Shown in pieces: positions 1 through 12,030 of a DNA stretch of 64,000 nucleotides. Position 1 is the stretch's first letter; each line of letters begins with the position of its first letter. The notes below the pieces were generated by a model. The model worked only from the letters and a program-made list of their open reading frames with translations. It searched no databases and had not been told where the DNA came from. This DNA comes from Linyphia triangularis (taxonomy: Eukaryota; Arthropoda; Arachnida; Araneae; Linyphiidae), in the NCBI GenBank assembly GCA_963978545.1, contig OZ021733.1:73935589-73999588 (forward strand), given 5' to 3'. The translations under genes were made by a program, and so were the position numbers.

Positions 1-201
1 ATTTTATGAAAAAATCACTTTTCCAAAAAATGGCTCAAAATGCTTCCAGATTTTGGTTTTAAAATAGAAATATGATTTGCAGTCACTTTATTTCAAATCT
101 GCCCAAAAAAGGACCCTTAATTCAGTTTATAGCCCAAAATGTAGGTAAAATTCAGAAATTTTCAGTGTTTGAAATGCAGTCCTTTTTTGGGATCAACTTT
201 C

Positions 202-486
202 GACCCCCTTAATATTTAGTGGTTGTTAAGATTTTCGTTTTTAAGAATCTCCTATTAATGAACTTCAATGTTGCCAAGTTACAACATTGTGCTCCCAAAA
301 CTCTCTGTGTAAAAATTATGTATGTGTACCACTGAAAAAAACAACTTTGCAAATTTTGACCCCCTTAATATTTTGTGGTTGTTAAGATTTTCGTTTTTAA
401 GAATCTCCTATAGAAGACCTTAAATGTGGCCAAGTTACAATACTGTGCTCCAAATACACTATGAGTAAAAATTCAAAAACTGTAAA
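202..486 (+). repeat. Internal 156-bp subrepeat pair inside the A monomer (shown in the first unit)
   Basis: GACCCCCTTAATATTT at 202 recurs at 358, an offset of 156 bp. The similarity continues through GTGGTTGTTAAGATTTTCG, AAGAATCTCCTAT, GCCAAGTTACAA and TGTGCTCC. The second copy diverges toward its end, near 486. The same pair is present in every full A unit. The A monomer therefore arose at least partly by duplication of a nucleosome-sized segment and was later homogenised as a 665-bp unit. Confidence 0.9.
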
Positions 487-600
487 ATCAATGTATTTTC
501 AAAGGGAAATTTTGAACTTTGAAAATAGTGGCTCAAATGCTACCAAATTTTTTTTGGGGACCTGAAATATGTTTTATATTTATATTCTGTCCAAATGTGA

Positions 601-665
601 CTGAAAAAATAATTTTTTGAATTTTCAAATTTTTCGAAATTTTTCAAAGGGGTTAGCCTTAGGAA
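601..665 (+). repeat. A-monomer tail with about 10-bp phased T tracts (shown in the first unit)
   Basis: The stretch 612-650 reads as near-decamers GAATTTTCAA, ATTTTTCGAA and ATTTTTCAAA, preceded by AATTTTTT. T tracts begin near 613, 622, 630 and 640, about one helical turn apart, the spacing expected of intrinsically curved DNA. The unit closes with GGGGTTAGCCTTAGGA. The same tail ends every A unit, every S unit and every B block, so it is the most repeated element in the window. Loss or gain of one decamer explains the two S-unit lengths. Confidence 0.85.
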
Positions 666-3600
666 ATTTTATGAAAAAATCACTTTTCCAAAAAATGGCT
701 CAAAATGCTTCCAGATTTTGGTTTTAAAATAGAAATATGATTTGCAGTCACTTTATTTCAAATCTGCCCAAAAAAGGACCCTTAATTCAGTTTATAGCCC
801 AAAATGTAGGTAAAATTCAGAAATTTTCAGTGTTTGAAATGCAGTCCTTTTTTGGGATCAACTTTCGACCCCCTTAATATTTAGTGGTTGTTAAGATTTT
901 CATTTTTAAGAATCTCCTATTAATGAACTTCAATGTGGCCAAGTCACAACATTGTGCTCCCAAAACTCTCTGTGTAAAAATTATGTATGTGTACCACTGA
1001 AAAAAACAACTTTGCAAATTTTGACCCCCTTAATATTTTGTGGTTGTTAAGATTTTCGTTTTTAAGAATCTCCTATAGAAGACCTTAAATGTGGCCAAGT
1101 TACAATACTGTGCTCCAAATACACTATGAGTAAAAATTCAAAAACTGTAAAATCAATGTATTTTCAAAGGGAAATTTTGAACTTTGAAAATAGTGGCTCA
1201 AATGCTACCAAATTTTTTTTGGGGACCTGAAATATGTTTTATATTTATATTCTGTCCAAATGTGACTGAAAAAATAATTTTTTGAATTTTCAAATTTTTC
1301 GAAATTTTTCAAAGGGGTTAGCCTTAGGAAATTTTATGAAAAAATCACTTTTCCAAAAAATGGCTCAAAATGCTTCCAGATTTTGGTTTTAAAATAGAAA
1401 TATGATTTGCAGTCACTTTATTTCAAATCTGCCCAAAAAAGGACCCTTAATTCAGTTTATAGCCCAAAATGTAGGTAAAATTCAGAAATTTTCAGTGTTT
1501 GAAATGCAGTCCTTTTTTGGGATCAACTTTCGACCCCCTTAATATTTAGTGGTTGTTAAGATTTTCGTTTTTAAGAATCTCCTATTAATGAACTTCAATG
1601 TTGCCAAGTTACAACATTGTGCTCCCAAAACTCTCTGTGTAAAAATTATGTATGTGTACCACTGAAAAAAACAACTTTGCAAATTTTGACCCCCTTAATA
1701 TTTTGTGGTTGTTAAGATTTTCGTTTTTAAGAATCTCCTATAGAAGACCTTAAATGTGGCCAAATTACAATACTGTGCTCAAAATACACTATGAGTAAAA
1801 ATTCAAAAACTGTAAAATCAATGTATTTTCAAAGGGAAATTTTGAACTTTGAAAATAGTGGCTCAAATGCTACCAAATTTTTTTTGGGGACCTGAAATAT
1901 GTTTTATATTCATATTCTGTCCAAATGTGACTGAAAAAATAATTTTTTGAATTTTCAAATTTTTCGAAATTTTTCAAACGGGTTAGCCTTAGGAAATTTT
2001 ATGAAAAAATCACTTTTCCAAAAAATGGCTCAAAATGCTTCCAGATTTTGGTTTTAAAATAGAAATATGATTTGCAGTCACTTTATTTCAAATCTGCCCA
2101 AAAAAGGACCCTTAATTCAGTTTATAGCCCAAAATGTAGGTAAAATTCAGAAATTTTCAGTGTTTGAAATGCAGTCCTTTTTTGGGATCAACTTTCGACC
2201 CCCTTAATATTTAGTGGTTGTTAAGATTTTCGTTTTTAAGAATCTCCTATTAATGAACTTCAATGTTGCCAAGTTACAACATTGTGCTCCCAAAACTCTC
2301 TGTGTAAAAATTATGTATGTGTACCACTGAAAAAAACAACTTTGCAAATTTTGACCCCCTTAATATTTTGTGGTTGTTAAGATTTTCGTTTTTAAGAATC
2401 TCCTATAGAAGACCTTAAATGTGGCCAAGTTACAATACTGTGCTCCAAATACACTATGAGTAAAAATTCAAAAACTGTAAAATCAATGTATTTTCAAAGG
2501 GAAATTTTGAACTTTTAAAATAGTGGCTCAAATGCTACCAAATTTTTTTTGGGGACCTGAAATATGTTTTATATTCATATTCTGTCCAAATGTGACTGAA
2601 AAAATAATTTTTTGAATTTTCAAATTTTTCGAAATTTTTCAAAGGGGTTAGCCTTAGGAAATTTTATGAAAAAATCACTTTTCCAAAAAATGACTCAAAA
2701 TGCTTCCAGATTTTGGTTTTAAAATAGAAATATGATTTGCAGTCACTTTATTTCAAATCTGCCCAAAAAAGGACCCTTTAATTCAGTTTATAGCCCAAAA
2801 TGTAGGTAAAATTCAGAAATTTTCAGTGTTTGAAATGCAGTCCTTTTTTGGGATAAACTTTCGACCACCTTAATATTTAGTGGTTGTTAAGATTTTCATT
2901 TTTAAGAATCTCCTATTAATGAACTTCAATGTGGCCAAGTCACAACATTGTGCTCCCAAAACTCTCTGTGTAAAAATTATGTATGTGTACCACTGAAAAA
3001 AACAACTTTGCAAATTTTGACCCCCTTAATATTTTGTGGTTGTTAAGATTTTCGTTTTTAAGAATCTCCTATAGAAGACCTTAAATGTGGCCAAGTTACA
3101 ATACTGTGCTCCAAATACACTATGAGTAAAAATTAAAAAACTGTAAAATCAATGTATTTTCAAAGGGAAATTTTGAACTTTGAAAATAGTGGCTCAAATG
3201 CTACCAAATTTTTTTTGGGGACCTGAAATATGTTTTATATTTATATTCTGTCCAAATGTGACTGAAAAAATAATTTTTTGAATTTTCAAATTTTTCGAAA
3301 TTTTTCAAAGGGGTTAGCCTTAGGAAATTTTATGAAAAAATCACTTTTCCAAAAAATGGCTCAAAATGCTTCCAGATTTTGGTTTTAAAATAGAAATATG
3401 ATTTGCAGTCACTTTATTTCAAATCTGCCCAAAAAAGGACCCTTAATTCAGTTTATAGCACAAAATGTAGGTAAAATTCAGAAATTTTCAGTGTTTGAAA
3501 TGCAGTCCTTTTTTGGGATCAACTTTCGACCCCCTTAATATTTAGTGGTTGTTAAGATTTTCGTTTTTAAGAATCTCCTATTAATGAACTTATATGTTGC

Positions 3601-6600
3601 CAAGTTACAACATTGTGCTCCCAAAACTCTCTGTGTAAAAATTATGTATGTGTACCACTGAAAAAAACAACTTTGCAAATTTTGACCCCCTTAATATTTT
3701 GTGGTTGTTAAGATTTTCGTTTTTAAGAATCTCCTATAGAAGACCTTAAATGTGGCCAAGTTACAATACTGTGCTCCAAATACACTATGAGTAAAAATTC
3801 AAAAACTGTAAAATCAATGTATTTTCAAAGGGAAATTTTGAACTTTGAAAATAGTGGCTCAAATGCTACCAAATTTTTTTTGGGGACCTGAAATATGTTT
3901 TATATTTATATTCTGTCCAAATGTGACTGAAAAAATAATTTTTTGAATTTTCAAATTTTTCGAAATTTTTCAAAGGGGTTAGCCTTAGGAAATTTTATGA
4001 AAAAATCACTTTTCCAAAAAATGGCTCAAAATGCTTCCAGATTTTGGTTTTAAAATAGAAATATGATTTGCAGTCACTTTATTTCAAATCTGCCCAAAAA
4101 AGGACCCTTAATTCAGTTTATAGCCCAAAATGTAGGTAAAATTCAGAAATTTTCAGTGTTTGAAATGCAGTCCTTTTTTGGGATCAACTTTCGACCCCCT
4201 TAATATTTAGTGGTTGTTAAGATTTTCGTTTTTAAGAATCTCCTATTAATGAACTTCAATGTTGCCAAGTTACAACATTGTGCTCCCAAAACTCTCTGTG
4301 TAAAAATTATGTATGTGTACCACTGAAAAAAACAACTTTGCAAATTTTGACCCCCTTAATATTTTGTGGTTGTTAAGATTTTCGTTTTTAAGAATCTCCT
4401 ATAGAAGACCTTAAATGTGGCCAAGTTACAATACTGTGCTCCAAATACACTATGAGTAAAAATTCAAAAACTGTAAAATCAATGTATTTTCAAAGGGAAA
4501 TTTTGAACTTTGAAAATAGTGGCTCAAATGCTACCAAATTTTTTTTGGGGACCTGAAATATGTTTTATATTCATATTCTGTCCAAATGTGACTGAAAAAA
4601 TAATTTTTTGAATTTTCAAATTTTTCGAAATTTTTCAAACGGGTTAGCCTTAGGAAATTTTATGAAAAAATCACTTTTCCAAAAAATGGCTCAAAATGCT
4701 TCCAGATTTTGGTTTTAAAATAGAAATATGATTTGCAGTCACTTTATTTCAAATCTGCCCAAAAAAGGACCCTTAATTCAGTTTATAGCCCAAAATGTAG
4801 GTAAAATTCAGAAATTTTCAGTGTTTGAAATGCAGTCCTTTTTTGGGATAAACTTTCGACCACCTTAATATTTAGTGGTTGTTAAGATTTTCATTTTTAA
4901 GAATCTCCTATTAATGAACTTCAATGTGGCCAAGTCACAACATTGTGCTCCCAAAACTCTCTGTGTAAAAATTATGTATGTGTACCACTGAAAAAAACAA
5001 CTTTGCAAATTTTGACCCCCTTAATATTTTGTGGTTGTTAAGATTTTCGTTTTTAAGAATCTCCTATAGAAGACCTTAAATGTGGCCAAGTTACAATACT
5101 GTGCTCCAAATACACTATGAGTAAAAATTAAAAAACTGTAAAATCAATGTATTTTCAAAGGGAAATTTTGAACTTTGAAAATAGTGGCTCAAATGCTACC
5201 AAATTTTTTTTGGGGACCTGAAATATGTTTTATATTTATATTCTGTCCAAATGTGACTGAAAAAATAATTTTTTGAATTTTCAAATTTTTCGAAATTTTT
5301 CAAAGGGGTTAGCCTTGGGAAATTTTATGAAAAAATCACTTTTCCAAAAAATGGCTCAAAATGCTTCCAGATTTTGGTTTTAAAATAGAAATATGATTTG
5401 CAGTCACTTTATTTCAAATCTGCCCAAAAAAGGACCCTTAATTCAGTTTATAGCCCAAAATGTAGGTAAAATTCAGAAATTTTCAGTGTTTGAAATGCAG
5501 TCCTTTTTTGGGATCAACTTTCGACCCCCTTAATATTTAGTGGTTGTTAAGATTTTCGTTTTTAAGAATCTCCTATTAATGAACTTATATGTTGCCAAGT
5601 TACAACATTGTGCTCCCAAAACTCTCTGTGTAAAAATTATGTATGTGTACCACTGAAAAAAACAACTTTGCAAATTTTGACCCCCTTAATATTTTGTGGT
5701 TGTTAAGATTTTCGTTTTTAAGAATCTCCTATAGAAGACCTTAAATGTGGCCAAGTTACAATACTGTGCTCCAAATACACTATGAGTAAAAATTCAAAAA
5801 CTGTAAAATCAATGTATTTTCAAAGGGAAATTTTGAACTTTGAAAATAGTGGCTCAAATGCTACCAAATTTTTTTTGGGGACCTGAAATATGTTTTATAT
5901 TTATATTCTGTCCAAATGTGACTGAAAAAATAATTTTTTGAATTTTCAAATTTTTCGAAATTTTTCAAAGGGGTTAGCCTTAGGAAATTTTATGAAAAAA
6001 TCACTTTTCCAAAAAATGGCTCAAAATGCTTCCAGATTTTGGTTTTAAAATAGAAATATGATTTGCAGTCACTTTATTTCAAATCTGCCCAAAAAAGGAC
6101 CCTTAATTCAGTTTATAGCCCAAAATGTAGGTAAAATTCAGAAATTTTCAGTGTTTGAAATGCAGTCCTTTTTTGGGATCAACTTTCGACCCCCTTAATA
6201 TTTAGTGGTTGTTAAGATTTTCGTTTTTAAGAATCTCCTATTAATGAACTTCAATGTTGCCAAGTTACAACATTGTGCTCCCAAAACTCTCTGTGTAAAA
6301 ATTATGTATGTGTACCACTGAAAAAAACAACTTTGCAAATTTTGACCCCCTTAATATTTTGTGGTTGTTAAGATTTTCGTTTTTAAGAATCTCCTATAGA
6401 AGACCTTAAATGTGGCCAAGTTACAATACTGTGCTCAAAATACACTATGAGTAAAAATTCAAAAACTGTAAAATCAATGTATTTTCAAAGGGAAATTTTG
6501 AACTTTGAAAATAGTGGCTCAAATGCTACCAAATTTTTTTTGGGGACCTGAAATATGTTTTATATTCATATTCTGTCCAAATGTGACTGAAAAAATAATT

Positions 6601-9600
6601 TTTTGAATTTTCAAATTTTTCGAAATTTTTCAAAGGGGTTAGCCTTAGGAAATTTTATGAAAAAATCACTTTTCCAAAAAATGGCTCAAAATGCTTCCAG
6701 ATTTTGGTTTTAAAATAGAAATATGATTTGCAGTCACTTTATTTCAAATCTGCCCAAAAAAGGACCCTTAATTCAGTTTATAGCCCAAAATGTAGGTAAA
6801 ATTCAGAAATTTTCAGTGTTTGAAATGCAGTCCTTTTTTGGGATCAACTTTCGACCCCCTTAATATTTAGTGGTTGTTAAGATTTTCGTTTTTAAGAATC
6901 TCCTATTAATGAACTTCAATGTTGCCAAGTTACAACATTGTGCTCCCAAAACTCTCTGTGTAAAAATTATGTATGTGTACCACTGAAAAAAACAACTTTG
7001 CAAATTTTGACCCCCTTAATATTTTGTGGTTGTTAAGATTTTCGTTTTTAAGAATCTCCTATAGAAGACCTTAAATGTGGCCAAGTTACAATACTGTGCT
7101 CCAAATACACTATGAGTAAAAATTCAAAAACTGTAAAATCAATGTATTTTCAAAGGGAAATTTTGAACTTTGAAAATAGTGGCTCAAATGCTACCAAATT
7201 TTTTTTGGGGACCTGAAATATGTTTTATATTCATATTCTGTCCAAATGTGACTGAAAAAATAATTTTTTGAATTTTCAAATTTTTCGAAATTTTTCAAAC
7301 GGGTTAGCCTTAGGAAATTTTATGAAAAAATCACTTTTCCAAAAAATGGCTCAAAATGCTTCCAGATTTTGGTTTTAAAATAGAAATATGATTTGCAGTC
7401 ACTTTATTTCAAATCTGCCCAAAAAAGGACCCTTAATTCAGTTTATAGCCCAAAATGTAGGTAAAATTCAGAAATTTTCAGTGTTTGAAATGCAGTCCTT
7501 TTTTGGGATCAACTTTCGACCCCCTTAATATTTAGTGGTTGTTAAGATTTTCGTTTTTAAGAATCTCCTATTAATGAACTTCAATGTTGCCAAGTTACAA
7601 CATTGTGCTCCCAAAACTCTCTGTGTAAAAATTATGTATGTGTACCACTGAAAAAAACAACTTTGCAAATTTTGACCCCCTTAATATTTTGTGGTTGTTA
7701 AGATTTTCGTTTTTAAGAATCTCCTATAGAAGACCTTAAATGTGGCCAAGTTACAATACTGTGCTCCAAATACACTATGAGTAAAAATTCAAAAACTGTA
7801 AAATCAATGTATTTTCAAAGGGAAATTTTGAACTTTTAAAATAGTGGCTCAAATGCTACCAAATTTTTTTTGGGGACCTGAAATATGTTTTATATTTATA
7901 TTCTGTCCAAATGTGACTAAAAAAATAATTTTTTGAATTTTCAAATTTTTCGAAATTTTTCAAAGGGGTTAGCCTTAGGAAATTTTATGAAAAAATCACT
8001 TTTCCAAAAAATGGCTCAAAATGCTTCCAGATTTTGGTTTTAAAATAGAAATATGATTTGCAGTCACTTTATTTCAAATCTGCCCAAAAAAGGACCCTTA
8101 ATTCAGTTTATAGCCCAAAATGTAGGTAAAATTCAGAAATTTTCAGTGTTTGAAATGCAGTCCTTTTTTGGGATCAACTTTCGACCCCCTTAATATTTAG
8201 TGGTTGTTAAGATTTTCGTTTTTAAGAATCTCCTATTAATGAACTTATATGTTGCCAAGTTACAACATTGTGCTCCCAAAACTCTCTGTGTAAAAATTAT
8301 GTATGTGTACCACTGAAAAAAACAACTTTGCAAATTTTGACCCCCTTAATATTTTGTGGTTGTTAAGATTTTCGTTTTTAAGAATCTCCTATAGAAGACC
8401 TTAAATGTGGCCAAGTTACAATACTGTGCTCAAAATACACTATGAGTAAAAATTCAAAAACTGTAAAATCAATGTATTTTCAAAGGGAAATTTTGAACTT
8501 TGAAAATAGTGGCTCAAATGCTACCAAATTTTTTTTGGGGACCTGAAATATGTTTTATATTCATATTCTGTCCAAATGTGACTGAAAAAATAATTTTTTG
8601 AATTTTCAAATTTTTCGAAATTTTTCAAAGGGGTTAGCCTTAGGAAATTTTATGAAAAAATCACTTTTCCAAAAAATGGCTCAAAATGCTTCCAGATTTT
8701 GGTTTTAAAATAGAAATATGATTTGCAGTCACTTTATTTCAAATCTGCCCAAAAAAGGACCCTTAATTCAGTTTATAGCCCAAAATGTAGGTAAAATTCA
8801 GAAATTTTCAGTGTTTGAAATGCAGTCCTTTTTTGGGATCAACTTTCGACCCCCTTAATATTTAGTGGTTGTTAAGATTTTCGTTTTTAAGAATCTCCTA
8901 TTAATGAACTTCAATGTTGCCAAGTTACAACATTGTGCTCCCAAAACTCTCTGTGTAAAAATTATGTATGTGTACCACTGAAAAAAACAACTTTGCAAAT
9001 TTTGACCCCCTTAATATTTTGTGGTTGTTAAGATTTTCGTTTTTAAGAATCTCCTATAGAAGACCTTAAATGTGGCCAAGTTACAATACTGTGCTCCAAA
9101 TACACTATGAGTAAAAATTCAAAAACTGTAAAATCAATGTATTTTCAAAGGGAAATTTTGAACTTTTAAAATAGTGGCTCAAATGCTACCAAATTTTTTT
9201 TGGGGACCTGAAATATGTTTTATATTCATATTCTGTCCAAATGTGACTGAAAAAATAATTTTTTGAATTTTCAAATTTTTCGAAATTTTTCAAAGGGGTT
9301 AGCCTTAGGAAATTTTATGAATAAATCACTTTTCCAAAAAATGGCTCAAAATGCTTCCAGATTTTGGTTTTAAAATAGAAATATGATTTGCAGTCACTTT
9401 ATTTCAAATCTGCCCAAAAAAGGACCCTTAATTCAGTTTATAGCCCAAAATGTAGGTAAAATTCAGAAATTTTCAGTGTTTGAAATGCAGTCCTTTTTTG
9501 GGATCAACTTTCGACCCCCTTAATATTTAGTGGTTGTTAAGATTTTCGTTTTTAAGAATCTCCTATTAATGAACTTCAATGTTGCCAAGTTACAACATTG

Positions 9601-10642
9601 TGCTCCCAAAACTCTCTGTGTAAAAATTATGTATGTGTACCACTGAAAAAAACAACTTTGCAAATTTTGACCCCCTTAATATTTTGTGGTTGTTAAGATT
9701 TTCGTTTTTAAGAATCTCCTATAGAAGACCTTAAATGTGGCCAAGTTACAATACTGTGCTCAAAATACACTATGAGTAAAAATTCAAAAACTGTAAAATC
9801 AATGTATTTTCAAAGGGAAATTTTGAACTTTGAAAATAGTGGCTCAAATGCTACCAAATTTTTTTTGGGGACCTGAAATATGTTTTATATTCATATTCTG
9901 TCCAAATGTGACTGAAAAAATAATTTTTTGAATTTTCAAATTTTTCGAAATTTTTCAAAGGGGTTAGCCTTAGGAAATTTTATGAAAAAATCACTTTTCC
10001 AAAAAATGGCTCAAAATGCTTCCAGATTTTGGTTTTAAAATAGAAATATGATTTGCAGTCACTTTATTTCAAATCTGCCCAAAAAAGGACCCTTTAATTC
10101 AGTTTATAGCCCAAAATGTAGGTAAAATTCAGAAATTTTCAGTGTTTGAAATGCAGTCCTTTTTTGGGATAAACTTTCGACCCCCTTAATATTTAGTGGT
10201 TGTTAAGATTTTCATTTTTAAGAATCTCCTATTAATGAACTTCAATGTGGCCAAGTCACAACACTGTGCTCCCAAAACTCTCTGTGTAAAAATTATGTAT
10301 GTGTACCACTGAAAAAAACAACTTTGCAAATTTTGACCCCCTTAATATTTTGTGGTTGTTAAGATTTTCGTTTTTAAGAATCTCCTATAGAAGACCTTAA
10401 ATGTGGCCAAGTTACAATACTGTGCTCAAAATACACTATGAGTAAAAATTCAAAAACTGTAAAATCAATGTATTTTCAAAGGGAAATTTTGAACTTTGAA
10501 AATAGTGGCTCAAATGCTACCAAATTTTTTTTGGGGACCTGAAATATGTTTTATATTCATATTCTGTCCAAATGTGACTGAAAAAATAATTTTTTGAATT
10601 TTCAAATTTTTCGAAATTTTTCAAAGGGGTTAGCCTTAGGAA

Positions 10643-10810
10643 ATTTTATGAAAAAATCACTTTTCCAAAAAATGGCTCAAAATGCTTCCAGATTTTTTTT
10701 GGGGACCTGAAATATGTTTTATATTTATATTCTGTCCAAATGTGACTGAAAATATAATTTTTTGAATTTTCAAATTTTTCGAAATTTTTCAAAGGGGTTA
10801 GCCTTAGGAA
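10643..10810 (+). repeat. Internally deleted A monomer (168 bp)
   Basis: This unit begins as a normal A head, then jumps from GCTTCCAGA directly into the eight-T run before GGGGACCTGAAATATG. In a full unit those points are 497 bp apart (unit positions about 50 and 547), and 665 minus 497 gives the observed 168 bp. Both sides share A followed by at least four Ts, so the deletion has about 5 bp of microhomology. It is the only copy of this deletion in the window, so it has not been amplified. It also carries a private GAAAATATAA change in the tail. Confidence 0.93.
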
Positions 10811-11480
10811 ATTTTATGAAAAAATCACTTTTCCAAAAAATGGTTCAAAATGCTTCCAGATTTTGGTTTTAAAATAGAAATATGATTTGCAGTCACTTTA
10901 TTTCAAATCTGCCCAAAAAAGGACCCTTAATTCAGTTTATAGCCCAAAATGTAGGTAAAATTCAGAAATTTTCAGTGTTTGAAATGCAGTCCTTTTTTGG
11001 GATCAACTTTCGACCCCCTTAATATTTAGTGGTTGTTAAGATTTTCGTTTTTAAGAATCTCCTATTAATGAACTTCAATGTTGCCAAGTTACAACATTGT
11101 GCTCCCAAAACTCTCTGTGTAAAAATTATGTATGTGTACCACTGAAAAAAACAACTTTGCAAATTTTGACCCCCTTAATATTTTGTGGTTGTTAAGATTT
11201 TCGTTTTTAAGAATCTCCTATAGAAGACCTTAAATGTGGCCAAGTTACAATACTGTGCTCCAAATACACTACGAGTAAAAATTCAAAAACTCCAAAATAC
11301 AATCAATGTATTTTCAAAGGGAAATTTTGAACTTTGAAAATAATGGCTCAAATGCTACCAAATTTTTTTTGGGGACCTGAAATATGTTTTATATTTATAT
11401 TCTGTCCAAATGTGACTGAAAAAATAATTTTTTGAATTTTCAAATTTTTCGAAATTTTTCAAAGGGGTTAGCCTTATGAA
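10811..11480 (+). repeat. A monomer with 5-bp insertion, last before an S array (670 bp)
   Basis: This is a type a unit in which AACTGTAAAATC is replaced by AACTCCAAAATACAATC, giving 670 bp. It also has CTACGAG for CTATGAG and TAATGG for TAGTGG, and it ends in GCCTTATGAA rather than GCCTTAGGAA. The same insertion form occurs in the units starting at 14557, 17032, 25729, 49895 and 59338. Five of these six are the last A unit before an S array, so the form marks the A-to-S boundary. Confidence 0.93.
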
Positions 11481-12030
11481 ATTTTATGAAAAAATCCCTT
11501 TTCCAAAAAATAATTTTTTTGAATTTTCAAATTTTTCAAAGGGGTTAGCCTTAGGAAATTTTATAAAAAAATCACTTTTCCAAAAAATAATTTTTTGAAT
11601 TTTCAAATTTTTCGAAATTTTTCAAAGGGGTTAGTCTTAGGAAATTTTAGGAAAAAATCACTTTTCCAAAAAATAATTTTTTGAATTTTCAAATTTTTCA
11701 AAGGGTTAGCCTTAGGAAATTTTATGAAAAAATCACTTTTCCAAAAAATAATTTTTTCAATTTTCAAATTTTTCAAAGGGGTTAGTCTTAGGAAATTTTA
11801 TGAAAAAATCACTTTTCCAAAAAAAAATTTTTGAATTTTCAAATTTTTCAAAGGGGTTAGCCTTAGGAAATTTTATGAAAAAATCACTTTTTCAAAAAAT
11901 AATTTTTTGAATTTTCAAATTTTTCAAGGGGGTTAGCCTTAGGAAATTTTACGAAAAAATCACTTTTCCAAAAATAATTTTTTGAATTTTCAAATTTTTC
12001 GAAATTTTTCAAAGGGGTTAGACTTAGGAA
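11481..12030 (+). repeat. S array, pre-B type, 7 units
   Basis: Units start at 11481, 11558, 11644, 11719, 11795, 11870 and 11946, with lengths of 75-77 or 85-86 bp. Each joins the A head (ATTTTATG to CCAAAAAA) directly to the A tail (TAATTTTTTGAATTTT onward). The first unit has AATCCCTTTT in place of AATCACTTTT. Later units carry TTTTAGG, a shortened AAAGGGTT, AATTTTTTCAATT, TTTTTCAAAAAAT, CAAGGGGG and TTTTACG in a fixed order. The last unit ends in GACTTAGG. This ordered set recurs upstream of other B blocks and defines the pre-B S type. Confidence 0.93.

Larger units (their letters stand above)
1..10642 (+). repeat. A-monomer array I: 16 tandem 665/666-bp units
   Basis: Units start at 1, 666, 1331, 1996, 2661, 3327, 3992, 4657, 5322, 5987, 6652, 7317, 7982, 8647, 9312 and 9977. 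Most are type a: GATCAAC near unit position 191, TTTCGTTTTT near 233, and GTTGCCAAGTTAC near 270. Units 2661, 4657 and 9977 are mostly type b (GATAAAC, TTTCATTTTT, GTGGCCAAGTCAC), and 666 is mixed. Some variants recur at whole-unit distances. TTATATGTTGCC is in 3327, 5322 and 7982. CAAACGGG ends units 1331, 3992 and 6652. GAACTTTTAAAA is in 1996, 7317 and 8647. This means 3- and 4-unit higher-order periods of about 1995 and 2660 bp. There is no coding potential. Confidence 0.96.

Noticed and set aside
202..218. C-tract repeats (GACCCCC) as G-quadruplex or promoter elements
   Set aside because: There is only one run of five C per 156-bp subrepeat, so four closely spaced G runs are not available. 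No TATA/initiator arrangement is tied to any reading frame.
601..650. T-rich tails as intrinsic transcription terminators
   Set aside because: There is no GC-rich hairpin before the T runs and no gene upstream. The context is eukaryotic satellite.
650..665. Telomere-like motif GGTTAGCCTTAGG at each A, S and B-block end
   Set aside because: It contains one TTAGG (the insect telomere unit) but never as a tandem run, and it does not match TTAGGC repeats. A single pentamer in each unit is expected by chance.
10643..10810. The 168-bp unit as a separate repeat family
   Set aside because: Its two halves match the A head and tail exactly, and the length fits one 497-bp deletion in A. It is a single copy.
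11481..12030. S units as terminal repeats or target-site duplications of a transposon
   Set aside because: S arrays are direct tandem repeats on both sides of B blocks. There are no inverted termini and no coding sequence between them, and S is explained as a deleted A unit.
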